DNA of 64,000 nucleotides from an uncultured bacterium. Its GTDB lineage: Bacteria; Patescibacteriota; Saccharimonadia; Saccharimonadales; Saccharimonadaceae. The translations under genes were made by a program, and so were the position numbers. Below are positions 1-8,171 of this stretch, piece by piece. How positions within the stretch are numbered: position 1 is the first letter of the stretch; the number at the start of each line of letters is the position of its first letter. The notes under the pieces are model-generated. The model saw only the letters and a program-made list of their open reading frames with translations. It searched no databases and had not been told where the DNA came from. The stretch is taken from NCBI GenBank assembly GCA_938030735.1, contig CALHIM010000006.1:1-64000 (forward strand), given 5' to 3'.

Positions 1-1
1 G

Positions 2-556
2 GGACTAAAATTTCTTAAAAACCAAGATGAAACTGTTGTTTTGCGCTATAAAAATCAATATGAGCCAACTCAGCACCACGTTGAACACACTTTGGCGATT
101 ACGGAAGTTTTTGTTGAGACGCTGGAGACTATTCGAAATTCAGAAAAACTGTCGCTTGAAACTTTTTCCTTTGAGCCGAACTCTTGGCGCAGCTACCAAA
201 AACTTTCTGGTATAGGTAGAACTCTAAAGCCGGATGCTTATTTAGAGCTAGTCAATCACGATTATGAAGACCATTATTTTCTGGAAATAGACCGAAGCAC
301 GGAAAGTCTTGCGCGTATTACAAATACTTGTAAGAAATATATCGAATATTATCGCTCAGGTATTGAACAGCGCCAAAAGGAAGTTTTTCCCTATGTTTTG
401 TGGGTTGTGCCAGATGACAAGCGTAAGCTGGCGATTTCGAAAGCGATTCAAAAAGAATTATACAATTTTTGGGAATTATTCACCGTGATTACTTTGGATG
501 AATATTCAGATTATATCAAGGGAGGAATAAATAATGAACCAGAAAAATCAAGATAG
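2..556 (+). CDS. Replic_Relax family protein, 5' end outside window
   Basis: The reading frame is open from the window edge, so the true start lies upstream. A TTG at 41 is only an internal candidate. The visible part matches the replication-relaxation (Replic_Relax) family seen on plasmids and integrative elements: an HHVEHTLAITE helix, a 'LKPDAYLEL' strand and a 'FLEIDRSTES' strand near the middle. This is an inferred family match by eye. The family is thought to act in replication or transfer of mobile elements; no catalytic role is clear. Its 3' end overlaps the next small gene by 23 nt, and a serine recombinase follows, so it belongs to the cargo or backbone of the same element. Confidence 0.7.
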   Translation, partial: GLKFLKNQDETVVLRYKNQYEPTQHHVEHTLAITEVFVETLETIRNSEKLSLETFSFEPNSWRSYQKLSGIGRTLKPDAYLELVNHDYEDHYFLEIDRSTESLARITNTCKKYIEYYRSGIEQRQKEVFPYVLWVVPDDKRKLAISKAIQKELYNFWELFTVITLDEYSDYIKGGINNEPEKSR

Positions 557-701
557 AGACTCAAACCACCCCTCACGCACCGCCGATGAAATTTGTCGAA
601 TTGGTCGAACGACTTACTTAATCCGTCACCGTTTTACTGGGAATCGCAATCTTGAGAATGTCCTAGAAAGGTTGATTTTAAGCGATAAATCACTGCTTTA
701 A
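534..701 (+). CDS. TnpW-like small transposon protein (55 aa)
   Basis: A 55-residue ORF starts at an ATG with a good ribosome binding site (GGAGG at 521-525). It begins inside the 3' end of the preceding gene. The core 'RIGRTTYLIRHRF' followed by 'LENVLERLILSD' resembles TnpW, the small protein encoded just upstream of TndX/TnpX-type serine recombinases in Firmicutes transposons (RIGRTTY...F...E.L.DKI.RLI). Position directly upstream of such a recombinase supports this. The function of TnpW is not established. The assignment is by motif memory and context, not by a search. Confidence 0.65.
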   Translation: MNQKNQDRDSNHPSRTADEICRIGRTTYLIRHRFTGNRNLENVLERLILSDKSLL

Positions 702-754
702 CAGTAGTAAAAATGGTATAATAGAGGTATAAGGTGTGTGAACTCCGAAAGGAG
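694..754 (+). promoter_or_regulatory. Recombinase promoter and RBS
   Basis: An extended -10 box (TGG plus TATAAT, TATAAT at 717-722) has no convincing -35 box. A clear ribosome binding site AAAGGAG at 748-754 lies 8 nt before the recombinase ATG. Confidence 0.5.
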
Positions 755-762
755 AAAAACAC

Positions 763-2466
763 ATGAACAGAACTTTGACAATTTCAGATTATAGACAAGT
801 AGATACTTCGAAAGTTTCAAATATAACGGTGGTTTATTGTCGCCTAAGTCAAGACGATGGACTGGACGGAGATAGTAACTCAATTATCAATCAGAAGAAA
901 ATCCTGCTTGATGTAGTTGCAAGAGAAAATCTCCCTAATCCTATTTTGTTTGTCGATGATGGCTTTAGCGGCACAAATTTTGACCGTCCAGCTATTTCGG
1001 AAGCACTTAGATTGGTGGAAAATCGACAAGTTTCAAACTTTATCGTTAAGGATTTGAGCCGTTTGGGTCGATCTTATATCAAGGTTGGTCAACTAACGGA
1101 AATTACTTTCCCTAGCTTTGATGTCCGCTTTATTGCTTTAAACGATGGCGTAGATTCGAATAAACCTAATGAAACTAATTCTATTTTCTTGCCCATCAAG
1201 AGTCTAATGGACGAAATGTATGCGGCAGATACCAGCAAGAAGATTCGGGCGGTGGTTCAAGCTAAAGCCAAAGCTGGCGAGCGAGTAACTACTAACCCAC
1301 CTTATGGCTACCTAAAAGATTCAAACAATCCTAAAAATTGGATTATTGACCCAGTTGCCAGCGAAGTTGTGAAACGGATTTTTCAAAAAGCAAAAAGCGG
1401 AAAAAGTCTTTCGGAAATTTCGAAAGGATTAGAAAATGACAAAATTTTTAAACCAGACCGCCACCGAATCGAAATCGGATTAAAACCTATTTCCGCCAGT
1501 TCAAATGTTGAGAGCTTGCCTTATTTTTGGACGCGAGAAACCCTAAGCGCTATCTTAGGGCGTGAAGAATATCTTGGTCACACGGTTAATCTCCGCACAC
1601 GGAAAAAATCCTATAAAGACAAGCGTAAGGTGGATAACCCAAAGGAGGATTGGTTGGTTTTCAAGAATACACATGAAGCGATAATTGACCAAGAAACTTT
1701 CGATATTGTTCAGAAGATGAGGAGTCATAAGCGGTCTAATCAACGATATAAAAATCGGGCTGGTCACGAGAATTTGTTTGCGGGATTGGTTTTTTGTGGA
1801 ACTTGTGGGCGAAAACACTATTTTTGCCCACAAGAGAAAAATGGACTAAATCATGACCATTACAAGTGTTCTGGATATCGCAAGCCGATTAATGGTTGCG
1901 AAAATCCGCATTACATTCAAAAATCCGCTTTGATCGAGATTGTAAGTGGCAAGCTCCACCAAACCATTCAGGAAGCCCACTTTGACCAAGATGCCTTTTT
2001 GAAGAAGCTAGAGCAACAGAGCCAAGCTCAATTCAGCAAAGATAACAAACGCCAACAACTGCAACTTCAAAAGGATGAGCATCGCTTCAACGAAATAGAC
2101 CGAATTATCCAACAGCTCTATGAAGATAATCTACTTGGTAAAATTTCAGATGAACGCTTTGTGAAGCTAAGTCAGAGCTACGAAGAAGAACAGAAACAAC
2201 TTCAAACTTCCATTTCTGACTTAACCGAAAAACTCGCCAAACAACAAGAAGACAGCCTTAATATCTCCAAGTTTATGGCGAGAATTTCGAAATATACAGA
2301 GCTACCAGAACTAACCGTTGAGATAGTGAATGAACTGATTGACAAGATTGTGATTCATAAACCAACTGGCACGAAACGCAATCGTATTATTCAGATTGAC
2401 ATTTATTATAATTTCATCGGAAAATTAAACAATGAAAAAAGCGAGCCAAGTCGTTTGGCTCGCTAA
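763..2466 (+). CDS. Large serine recombinase, TndX/Tn4451 type
   Basis: This 567-aa site-specific recombinase cuts and rejoins DNA through a phosphoserine intermediate to move an integrative element. The N-terminal resolvase domain carries 'YCRLS' with the predicted catalytic Ser29, 'DDGFSGTNFDRP' and 'DLSRLGRSY'. A Recombinase domain follows (about 170-310), then a Cys4 zinc ribbon (about 345-390, CGTC ... C ... C), a coiled coil (about 420-490) and a DUF4368-like C-terminus. Length and domain order fit TndX-like integrases of Firmicutes conjugative elements. It lies just after a TnpW-like gene, as in those elements. Four TTCGAA words in the gene suggest long residence in this lineage. The attachment site cannot be defined from one end. 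Confidence 0.9.
   Translation: MNRTLTISDYRQVDTSKVSNITVVYCRLSQDDGLDGDSNSIINQKKILLDVVARENLPNPILFVDDGFSGTNFDRPAISEALRLVENRQVSNFIVKDLSRLGRSYIKVGQLTEITFPSFDVRFIALNDGVDSNKPNETNSIFLPIKSLMDEMYAADTSKKIRAVVQAKAKAGERVTTNPPYGYLKDSNNPKNWIIDPVASEVVKRIFQKAKSGKSLSEISKGLENDKIFKPDRHRIEIGLKPISASSNVESLPYFWTRETLSAILGREEYLGHTVNLRTRKKSYKDKRKVDNPKEDWLVFKNTHEAIIDQETFDIVQKMRSHKRSNQRYKNRAGHENLFAGLVFCGTCGRKHYFCPQEKNGLNHDHYKCSGYRKPINGCENPHYIQKSALIEIVSGKLHQTIQEAHFDQDAFLKKLEQQSQAQFSKDNKRQQLQLQKDEHRFNEIDRIIQQLYEDNLLGKISDERFVKLSQSYEEEQKQLQTSISDLTEKLAKQQEDSLNISKFMARISKYTELPELTVEIVNELIDKIVIHKPTGTKRNRIIQIDIYYNFIGKLNNEKSEPSRLAR
2435..2463 (-). terminator. Hairpin at the recombinase 3' end, T-tract on minus strand
   Basis: A perfect 9-bp stem (GCGAGCCAA / TTGGCTCGC, 2441-2449 and 2455-2463, loop GTCGT) overlaps the last codons of the recombinase. 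The T-run (six T) follows it only on the minus strand, so it would stop transcription entering the element from the right. No minus-strand gene is seen to its right. Confidence 0.6.
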
Positions 2467-2585
2467 TATTAACCCATTTAGCTAAACTGCTATGTGTCAG
2501 GTCAGCTATAGGGTATTATTTTATTCTTGATTAACATATAAAATTCTCTATTTATGCTATATTTTGTATTTTTTACACAAAAGTA

Positions 2586-2614
2586 TTGTAAAATAAGGAA
2601 TTTTGTGCTATAAT
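2586..2614 (+). promoter_or_regulatory. Leaderless promoter of rloA-like gene
   Basis: TTGTAA (2586-2591), a 17-nt spacer and an extended -10 TGC-TATAAT (2609-2614) end 6 nt before the ATG at 2621. Predicted transcription starts at or next to the A of ATG, and no ribosome binding site is present. This argues against the in-frame TTG at 2603, which would lie inside the promoter. Confidence 0.75.
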
Positions 2615-2620
2615 CAATAC

Positions 2621-3787
2621 ATGTATAAATTGAATTCAATAAAAGTATCCAACTTTCGCTCTTTTGCTAAAGAGCAAAAAATAGAATTTAATACAAATAT
2701 CACAGCAGTATATGGAGCTAATGCGAGTGGTAAATCAAACATTTCAAGATCTCTTAATTTTATGTTTTGGTTTATGAGTAATTCATCATCAGCCAATATA
2801 TCTAAAATACCGTTCGAACCTTTTTTACTTAGAAAAGATAATACTAATCCAACATCACTAGAAATAGAATTTTCGTCCAATAAAAAGACCTTGCGTTATG
2901 GTTTTTCTTTTAAATCAGATAAAATTATATCTGAAAAACTAGTAGATTTATCAAGTCAAAAAGAGAAAATCATATTTAGTAGAACTGGGCAAAAAATAAA
3001 TAATAGTTCAACAGCTAAAAAATATAGTTTTACAAAATCTTTATTAGAGAAAACTCGTCAAACAACACTATTAATAACGAAAGCGCGAGAAGATAATAAT
3101 CAATATGCTAACATTGTTTTTGATTTTATTGATAATATAGGAGTATTCTCTTCAAATAATCCAAACCTAAGACAATCAAGCATTAAGATATTAAACGAAA
3201 GGCCAAAATTAAAAGAAAAAGTCCTTAGTTTCTTAAGAAGTGCAGATCTTTGGATACGAGATTTTACAATTGATGAGATAGATACTCCCGATGAGATAAT
3301 TAAGAGCCTCCCTATAGCTGATGAACTTAAAGAGGGATTTAAAAAGTCAACTTTGATTACAACAAGACATAGTGTACGTGGAGAAAAAAACGAAATTGTA
3401 GAGTATACTAATTTTTCTCTTGATGATCAAGAATCTACTGGTACTAGCATAATTTTCGATTTAGCACCTCTAATTGTGGCATCAGTGGAGGATGGAACTC
3501 CTTTATATATCGATGAATTCGGAATACATCTTCACTCAGATATCTGTTCTTACATATTGAAGTATTTTAAGGAAAATAGCCGATCTCAACTAATAATAAA
3601 CACTCACGATACGTCACTTATGAATGAATTATCACGAGAAGAAATAATCTTAGTAGAGAAAAATCAGGCCGAAGAATCTCTTATTAGTAGATTATCGGAC
3701 TATTCACCAAGAAAAGATGCCCCTATAGAGAAACATTATAGAAAAGGTTTATATGGTGCTCGCCCATTTTTAAAGGAGATTAAATAG
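2621..3787 (+). CDS. RloA-like AAA ATPase (OLD/AbiL-type defence)
   Basis: This 388-aa ABC/SMC-like ATPase belongs to the AAA_15/AAA_21 group. It has the N-terminal 'KVSNFRSF' strand, Walker A GANASGKS (residues 32-39), a Walker B 'LYIDEF', and an 'INTHDTSLM' H-loop. It has no nuclease domain of its own and ends by overlapping the next gene (TAGTG), which encodes a Toprim-like RloB protein. ATPase plus RloB pairs occur in RloAB and lactococcal AbiL systems, and a similar logic is known for the PARIS ATPase plus Toprim pair. A role as phage sensor that licenses the partner is inference. Codon use is very AT-rich with only one TTCGAA, unlike resident genes, which suggests transfer. Confidence 0.8.
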   Translation: MYKLNSIKVSNFRSFAKEQKIEFNTNITAVYGANASGKSNISRSLNFMFWFMSNSSSANISKIPFEPFLLRKDNTNPTSLEIEFSSNKKTLRYGFSFKSDKIISEKLVDLSSQKEKIIFSRTGQKINNSSTAKKYSFTKSLLEKTRQTTLLITKAREDNNQYANIVFDFIDNIGVFSSNNPNLRQSSIKILNERPKLKEKVLSFLRSADLWIRDFTIDEIDTPDEIIKSLPIADELKEGFKKSTLITTRHSVRGEKNEIVEYTNFSLDDQESTGTSIIFDLAPLIVASVEDGTPLYIDEFGIHLHSDICSYILKYFKENSRSQLIINTHDTSLMNELSREEIILVEKNQAEESLISRLSDYSPRKDAPIEKHYRKGLYGARPFLKEIK

Positions 3788-4356
3788 TGCATCGTCCTTC
3801 ATTAATACTCATACTTTGTGAAGGATTGACAGAGAAACTCTATTTTGAATCCATCATTTATAATATGCATTTCAATGCAGTGAAAACTAAAATACTCAAA
3901 AACAAAGGCCAACACAAATCACTAATCAATAAATGTATAAAAGAAAGAAAGAAATATGTCAAAGAATTTGGAGGAGATATTGAAGTTTGGGCGGTATGCG
4001 ACCATGACAATATGAAAATTGGATATCAAGAACTCCTTCGATATGCCCAAGAAAATGGTATAAATTTAGCTTTTTCTTGTCCTCAATTTGAAACATATTT
4101 ATTGCAACATTTTGGTTATCAAAAAAATCGAAAAAGTAAAAAAGAATTAGAAGATGATTTAAATAATTGTGTATTAAACCATTATGGAATGAACTATTCT
4201 AAATCTGATTTAGAATGGCTTGATAAAATGGTAGATGAAACCCCTTATAAGATTAATGAAGCAATTGAGAATGCTGATAAATTCAATACTCACACTAATA
4301 AGCCTTTTCTAACAGTCCAAAAACTGACAGAAAGACTTATTGGCTTAAAGAAATAA
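3787..4356 (+). CDS. RloB-like Toprim-domain protein
   Basis: This 189-aa protein starts at GTG with the RBS AAGGAG, and the first G is shared with the stop codon of the upstream ATPase. It shows the RloB pattern: 'LILCEGLTEKLYFE' near the N-terminus (Toprim-type acidic Glu), 'AVCDHDN' near residue 70 (Toprim DxD) and 'AFSCPQFETYLLQHFG'. RloB-type proteins are suspected nucleases or effectors of abortive infection. Its coupling to the ATPase by overlap supports a two-gene toxin/sensor module. The gene has no TTCGAA and is strongly AT-rich, so it was probably acquired together with its neighbour. Confidence 0.8.
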   Translation: MHRPSLILILCEGLTEKLYFESIIYNMHFNAVKTKILKNKGQHKSLINKCIKERKKYVKEFGGDIEVWAVCDHDNMKIGYQELLRYAQENGINLAFSCPQFETYLLQHFGYQKNRKSKKELEDDLNNCVLNHYGMNYSKSDLEWLDKMVDETPYKINEAIENADKFNTHTNKPFLTVQKLTERLIGLKK

Positions 4357-4370
4357 TCTATGTCCATAAT

Positions 4371-4399
4371 TAAAAAGAACCCAAAACGGGTTCTTTTTT
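4371..4399 (+). terminator. Terminator after rloB
   Basis: AGAACCC (4376-4382), a 5-nt loop and GGGTTCT (4388-4394) are followed by a T-run. This is a canonical rho-independent terminator for the RloA/RloB unit. Confidence 0.85.
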
Positions 4400-4401
4400 C
4401 T

Positions 4402-4866
4402 CTACCCCTGCAAATCCTTTTTCTTCTTGTTTGGATCAAGCAACGCAGCAAGCCGTGGGTCAAGCTGGTCTTGTAGTCCTGTCTGGTCCGGATTTCCGCT
4501 ATCCACTTTCACACCTTGCACATTTTCGCTATAATCACTAAGCTTTGGTGCTTTAAATTCCATTTTTTCAAGCGCTTTTGGTGTTTCCTTGCTCAAATCT
4601 AAAATCTTATTCTGGCTGTTACTAATCTGATTAGATAGATCCCGTGTTTGGTCTATCGCACTCTGCAACCCTTGGCCATTGGCAGTCTTTTATTTCTGTC
4701 TTGCGTCCATAATGCGGTTATTTAGATCAATTCGGCTACTTTCAATTTGCGAATCCACGTTATTTAGCGCATCTTGGCGATTTGTCTCCCAGTCTTTCTT
4801 GTTCTTATTATATGCATTTGTTGCACTAGCAAACTCCAAGTCTTGGTTTGGTTGTTTGTGTCTTCC
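4402..4866 (-). pseudogene. Decayed hydrophilic coiled-coil gene
   Basis: A minus-strand reading frame of 154 codons is interrupted by an in-frame TAA at 4690-4692. Both sides read as one hydrophilic, Gln/Asn/Lys-rich protein ('NKNKKDWETNRQDALNN' before the stop, 'SNQISNSQNKILDLSKE' after it). It ends in 'DPNKKKKDLQG'. No start codon with a ribosome binding site is found; a further stop lies at 4867-4869 and the frame seems to shift upstream of it. I do not recognise the family. Its place beside mobile and defence genes suggests remnant cargo. Confidence 0.55.
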
Positions 4867-4885
4867 TTAAACTTTTATTCTACAA

Positions 4886-5068
4886 CTAAAATAGAACTGT
4901 TTCTTTAATCCAAAGTTGTTCGTAATCTTCATTTTCTAAACTGAGCTCGTTCGAAATCCTAATCATCTCATCAAGACGCTCAACTTCATCTTTAATATCG
5001 AACTTATCTAAAACTTTAAAAAAATATTTATCTCCAATTCGATATTTCATTATCATTACTGTTTTCAT
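4886..5068 (-). CDS. Small hypothetical protein (60 aa)
   Basis: The 60-residue acidic/charged protein ('YRIGDKYFFKVLDKFDIKDEVERLDEMIRIS') has a strong ribosome binding site (GGAGGG, 3 nt before the ATG). It has no membrane segment or known motif that I recognise. The good RBS and coherent composition support a real gene. One TTCGAA lies inside it. It sits alone between a pseudogene and a tRNA gene. Confidence 0.6.
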   Translation of the reverse strand: MKTVMIMKYRIGDKYFFKVLDKFDIKDEVERLDEMIRISNELSLENEDYEQLWIKETVLF

Positions 5069-5172
5069 AGCCCTCCATAAGAATTATTTTTATATAAAAT
5101 ATACCTAAATATTATATATTAAAAACCTTACTTTGTCAATAGAGGCCTCAATTTAATCGCTAGCTACTAATA

Positions 5173-5202
5173 TTGACATTAGTATAATTTATATGGTATA
5201 AT
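5173..5202 (+). promoter_or_regulatory. tRNA-Thr promoter
   Basis: Consensus TTGACA (5173-5178), an 18-nt spacer and TATAAT (5197-5202, preceded by TGG) end 10 nt before the tRNA. Confidence 0.8.
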
Positions 5203-5212
5203 TCATTTATTC

Positions 5213-5288
5213 GCCGCGATAGCTCAGTTGGTAGAGCGCATCCATGGTAAGGATGAGGTCTCGGGTTCAAGCCCCGATCGTGGCTCCA
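5213..5288 (+). tRNA. tRNA-Thr (anticodon GGT)
   Basis: The 76-nt cloverleaf has acceptor stem GCCGCGA paired with TCGTGGC (one G-T wobble). The D-arm is AGCTCAGTTGGTAGAGC. The anticodon stem is CATCC/GGATG with loop ATGGTAA, giving anticodon GGT, which reads ACC and ACT. The T-arm contains GGTTCAAGCC, and the CCA tail is encoded. It separates the RloAB segment from the type I restriction operon. Such tRNA genes often mark accessory regions, but no duplicated 3' end is seen here. Confidence 0.97.
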
Positions 5289-5307
5289 TTTTTTTTGTCT
5301 AAACAAC

Positions 5308-5342
5308 AAAATTCGCACCCTTTTAGTCAGAGTGCGAATTTT
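5308..5342. terminator. Bidirectional hairpin between tRNA-Thr and hsdM
   Basis: AAAATTCGCAC (5308-5318) pairs with GTGCGAATTTT (5332-5342) around a 13-nt loop. T-rich tracts flank both sides, so it can end both the tRNA transcript and the convergent hsd operon. Confidence 0.75.
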
Positions 5343-5355
5343 AATTTTCAAATTT

Positions 5356-6975
5356 TTAGCTTTCAATAATTTTAATAAATTCTTCTAGCTCTTTTTGTGC
5401 TTCTGGTGTGGTGCCAACAAGCTTCTTCATCGACACAAGAATTTCATCCGAAACTTCTTTTATTCCCCTGTCAATTTCTTTCATTTCTTCTGCGATTTCC
5501 GTAAGCGGTTTTACTTCATCCTCTTCAAAAGTATCAACATATCGTGGAATATTTAAATTATAATCATTGTCGCGAATCTCTTCAATACTTGCCACGTGCG
5601 CATATTTTTCAATATCTTGCCGGTTTGAATAGGCCTCTAAAATCTTCAAAATATCTTCTTTTCTTAACTTATTCTTATTTTTAGCTTTTTCGAAATGACT
5701 TGAAGCATCGATAAACAAAATATCTTTCGTATTTTTTCGTGCTTCACGGCCTTTTATCACCAAAATACACGTTGGAATGCTTGTGCCATAGAACAAGTTT
5801 GCTGGCAAGCCAATTACCGCATCAACCAAATTTTCATCAATTAATTTTTTGCGAATTTTAGCTTCGGCAGCACCACGGAACAAAACTCCGTGTGGCAAAA
5901 CAATCGCCATTGTGCCGTCATTCGCCAAATGGTGCAATCCATGCAAGACAAATGCATAATCTGCTTTCGATTTTGGTGCAATTCCAAAGTTTTTAAAGCG
6001 AACGTCTTTATTACGATCAATATTTTCAATATCCCACTGTTGCGAATATGGCGGATTGGCCACCACAGCATCAAACCTTAGCGGGCTTTGCACACCGTTT
6101 TCCTCAATTGAAGGCCAGTCAACAGCACTCAAAGTGTCGCCTCGCTTCAATTTCATATTACTATAATTCACGTCGTGCATCATCAAGTTCATTCGCGCCA
6201 AATTATATGTTGTAGCGTTCAATTCCTGCCCGTGAAATTCCACTTTTCCAGAATCTCTTTCCGAGGTTAATTCTTTTTGAACGGTCAAAAGTAATGACCC
6301 CGAGCCCATCGTTGGGTCATAAACTCTAAATTGCTCGCCGTTATTATTTTTGTGAAGCGTTGTAATTTTTGCTAAAATCTGGCTCACTTCGTGTGGTGTA
6401 TAAAACTCGCCGCCCTTTTTGCCTGCATTCGCCGCAAATTCACCAATCAAATATTCATAAACATCACCCAAAATATCATGACCAGATTCATCTTTAAAAT
6501 TAAAATCATTAATCATCAGTACGATTTCATTCAAAGCTCGTGCGCGTTCGTTAATATCAGAACCAAGCCGCATGTCGCCCAAATTCATATCCGAGAAGAT
6601 ATCCGCTAAAGATTCCGCCTCGCTGCTATTCTGTGTAGCATTCTCGCGAAAAGCATCAAACATATCTTGGTAGTCACTCGCCTTAATTTTATAATCTGCA
6701 ATTTTCGAAATCAACTCACCCCAAGAATACTCCGGCAAAACCGCATAACTCAAATTTATTTTCAAATCTTTTAGATATTCTCTTAGCTCTTCACCGCTTG
6801 CAGTATAAAAATCTTCAAGGCCATTTTCTTTCAAATATTCGTCTTGCTTTTCTGAAAGATATCTATAAAACATAAACGGCAAAATATAGTTTTTATATTC
6901 GCTGGCGTCCATCGTGCCTCGCAATTTGTTCGCCATATCCCAAAGCTGAGCTGAAATTTCTTTTGATTTATTCAT
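5356..6975 (-). CDS. hsdM: Type I restriction-modification methyltransferase subunit HsdM
   Basis: The 539-aa N6-adenine methyltransferase subunit acts with HsdS to methylate host DNA and with HsdR to cleave foreign DNA. The N-terminal HsdM domain ('AQLWDMANKLRGTMDASEYK') precedes the SAM-binding motif DPTMGSGSLLL (about 220-230) and the catalytic NPPY (307-310). The length is typical. The ATG has RBS AAGGAG. It is the last gene of the hsdR-hsdS-hsdM operon, 26 nt after hsdS. Only two TTCGAA words occur in 1.6 kb, a lower density than in housekeeping genes. Confidence 0.95.
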   Translation of the reverse strand: MNKSKEISAQLWDMANKLRGTMDASEYKNYILPFMFYRYLSEKQDEYLKENGLEDFYTASGEELREYLKDLKINLSYAVLPEYSWGELISKIADYKIKASDYQDMFDAFRENATQNSSEAESLADIFSDMNLGDMRLGSDINERARALNEIVLMINDFNFKDESGHDILGDVYEYLIGEFAANAGKKGGEFYTPHEVSQILAKITTLHKNNNGEQFRVYDPTMGSGSLLLTVQKELTSERDSGKVEFHGQELNATTYNLARMNLMMHDVNYSNMKLKRGDTLSAVDWPSIEENGVQSPLRFDAVVANPPYSQQWDIENIDRNKDVRFKNFGIAPKSKADYAFVLHGLHHLANDGTMAIVLPHGVLFRGAAEAKIRKKLIDENLVDAVIGLPANLFYGTSIPTCILVIKGREARKNTKDILFIDASSHFEKAKNKNKLRKEDILKILEAYSNRQDIEKYAHVASIEEIRDNDYNLNIPRYVDTFEEDEVKPLTEIAEEMKEIDRGIKEVSDEILVSMKKLVGTTPEAQKELEEFIKIIES

Positions 6976-7001
6976 AATATTACACTCTCCTTTCTTTTTA
7001 T

Positions 7002-8171
7002 TTAGATAAACATCTTCTTTAGCAATGTTTGTTTGCTTTCTTTGAGCTGGTTGATTTTTTCCTCTTGCTTAGTAATGGCATTGTCTAGGTTTTGGAAGAA
7101 AGAACCGATTGCAGTTTGCTCGGGGAGGGAGGGTACTAAGATATTAAACGACTGAATTGTAGGCAACCTTAACGAATCAACTGTCGCTTTTACAGCATTC
7201 CTCATTGCATGTTGTTTAAAATCTTTTTTCATCTGCTGTAGTACAAACTTAGCATTAACATCTGTAAAATTAGAGATTTTATATACACGTTGATGAACAT
7301 CGAATTTCCCATTTGCATAATGAAAAATTTCTCCCAATCTTCCTTCTCCGGGTATTAAGATAGCCTCCCCATCAAAAGAATATGAATTAATTCTTTTTAC
7401 TTCTTCGGAACGAATGTAAAATGGATATAATCCATCCTCAACAGAATCTTGAACATCTCTACCACCAGTTTTTATGTCCGTAACTTCCCCCAACTTAACT
7501 TCCTTCCACTCATCTTCAAATCCTGCGAAACGAAGGTCTGGTTTGGTTTGTCCTTTGGCTGGGAAGAGGAGTTTGAGGTAGGTTTTCTTCTGCTCTTTGA
7601 GCACCTCTAACTTACGCTGTTGAAGGCTAATAAGCTGGTCAATATCTTGGAAGAAAGAACCAATGGCAGTTTGCTCTGGGAGGGAGGGGAGGAAAAATTT
7701 ACTTTGACCAATCTCATTTTTGTTTATTTTCTTGGGAAATGCAATATGCAATGTTCTTTTCCATAACTCCTTTTGAAAATAATCTGATGAAATAGAAACA
7801 TTTAAAAATTTTGATTCTATCACACTTGAACGAATCAAAGCAAGACTAACATAATAAGCTAAATCTATATCAGTCTCTACTAAATTAGATGTTCCTATAT
7901 CACCAATTCTCGTCATTAAGACATCACCACTTTTAGGGCTAATCCTAAAATCTTTATCAAAGGCATCCTTGGAAATATATTTATCTGAATGTAATGTTCT
8001 TATATTTTCAACACTCAAAAACATGACACCCTCTGTTGTATATATTGGAGTTTGATGCGTTCCATCATATATTTCAGCAACTTCTCCCAACTTCTTCTCT
8101 TCCCAAGATTCAGTATATCCTGCGAAGCGATAACTTGGTTGTTTTGTCATCTTGTTCGCCTCTGTTTCCAT
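7002..8171 (-). CDS. hsdS: Type I specificity subunit HsdS
   Basis: The 389-aa subunit sets the DNA target. It has two target recognition domains (about 20-170 and 215-355), each followed by a conserved helix: 'LPSLPEQTAIGSFFQDIDQLISLQQ' after the first and a close copy 'LPEQTAIGSFFQNLDNAITKQ' after the second. The ATG follows the hsdR stop directly; a second in-frame ATG eight codons in is an alternative start. The two conserved helices are encoded by near-identical 42-bp DNA repeats, a usual substrate for domain exchange. No TTCGAA occurs in 1.17 kb, unlike hsdR. Confidence 0.93.
   Translation of the reverse strand: METEANKMTKQPSYRFAGYTESWEEKKLGEVAEIYDGTHQTPIYTTEGVMFLSVENIRTLHSDKYISKDAFDKDFRISPKSGDVLMTRIGDIGTSNLVETDIDLAYYVSLALIRSSVIESKFLNVSISSDYFQKELWKRTLHIAFPKKINKNEIGQSKFFLPSLPEQTAIGSFFQDIDQLISLQQRKLEVLKEQKKTYLKLLFPAKGQTKPDLRFAGFEDEWKEVKLGEVTDIKTGGRDVQDSVEDGLYPFYIRSEEVKRINSYSFDGEAILIPGEGRLGEIFHYANGKFDVHQRVYKISNFTDVNAKFVLQQMKKDFKQHAMRNAVKATVDSLRLPTIQSFNILVPSLPEQTAIGSFFQNLDNAITKQEEKINQLKESKQTLLKKMFI
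7092..7688 (-). repeat. Pair of 42-bp direct repeats inside hsdS
   Basis: Copies at 7092-7133 and 7647-7688 differ at only 3 of 42 positions. They encode the conserved PEQTAIGSFF helices and end in a GGGAGGGAGGG run on the plus strand. They are 555 bp apart, a whole number of codons, so recombination between them would delete or swap one recognition domain while keeping the frame. Confidence 0.85.
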
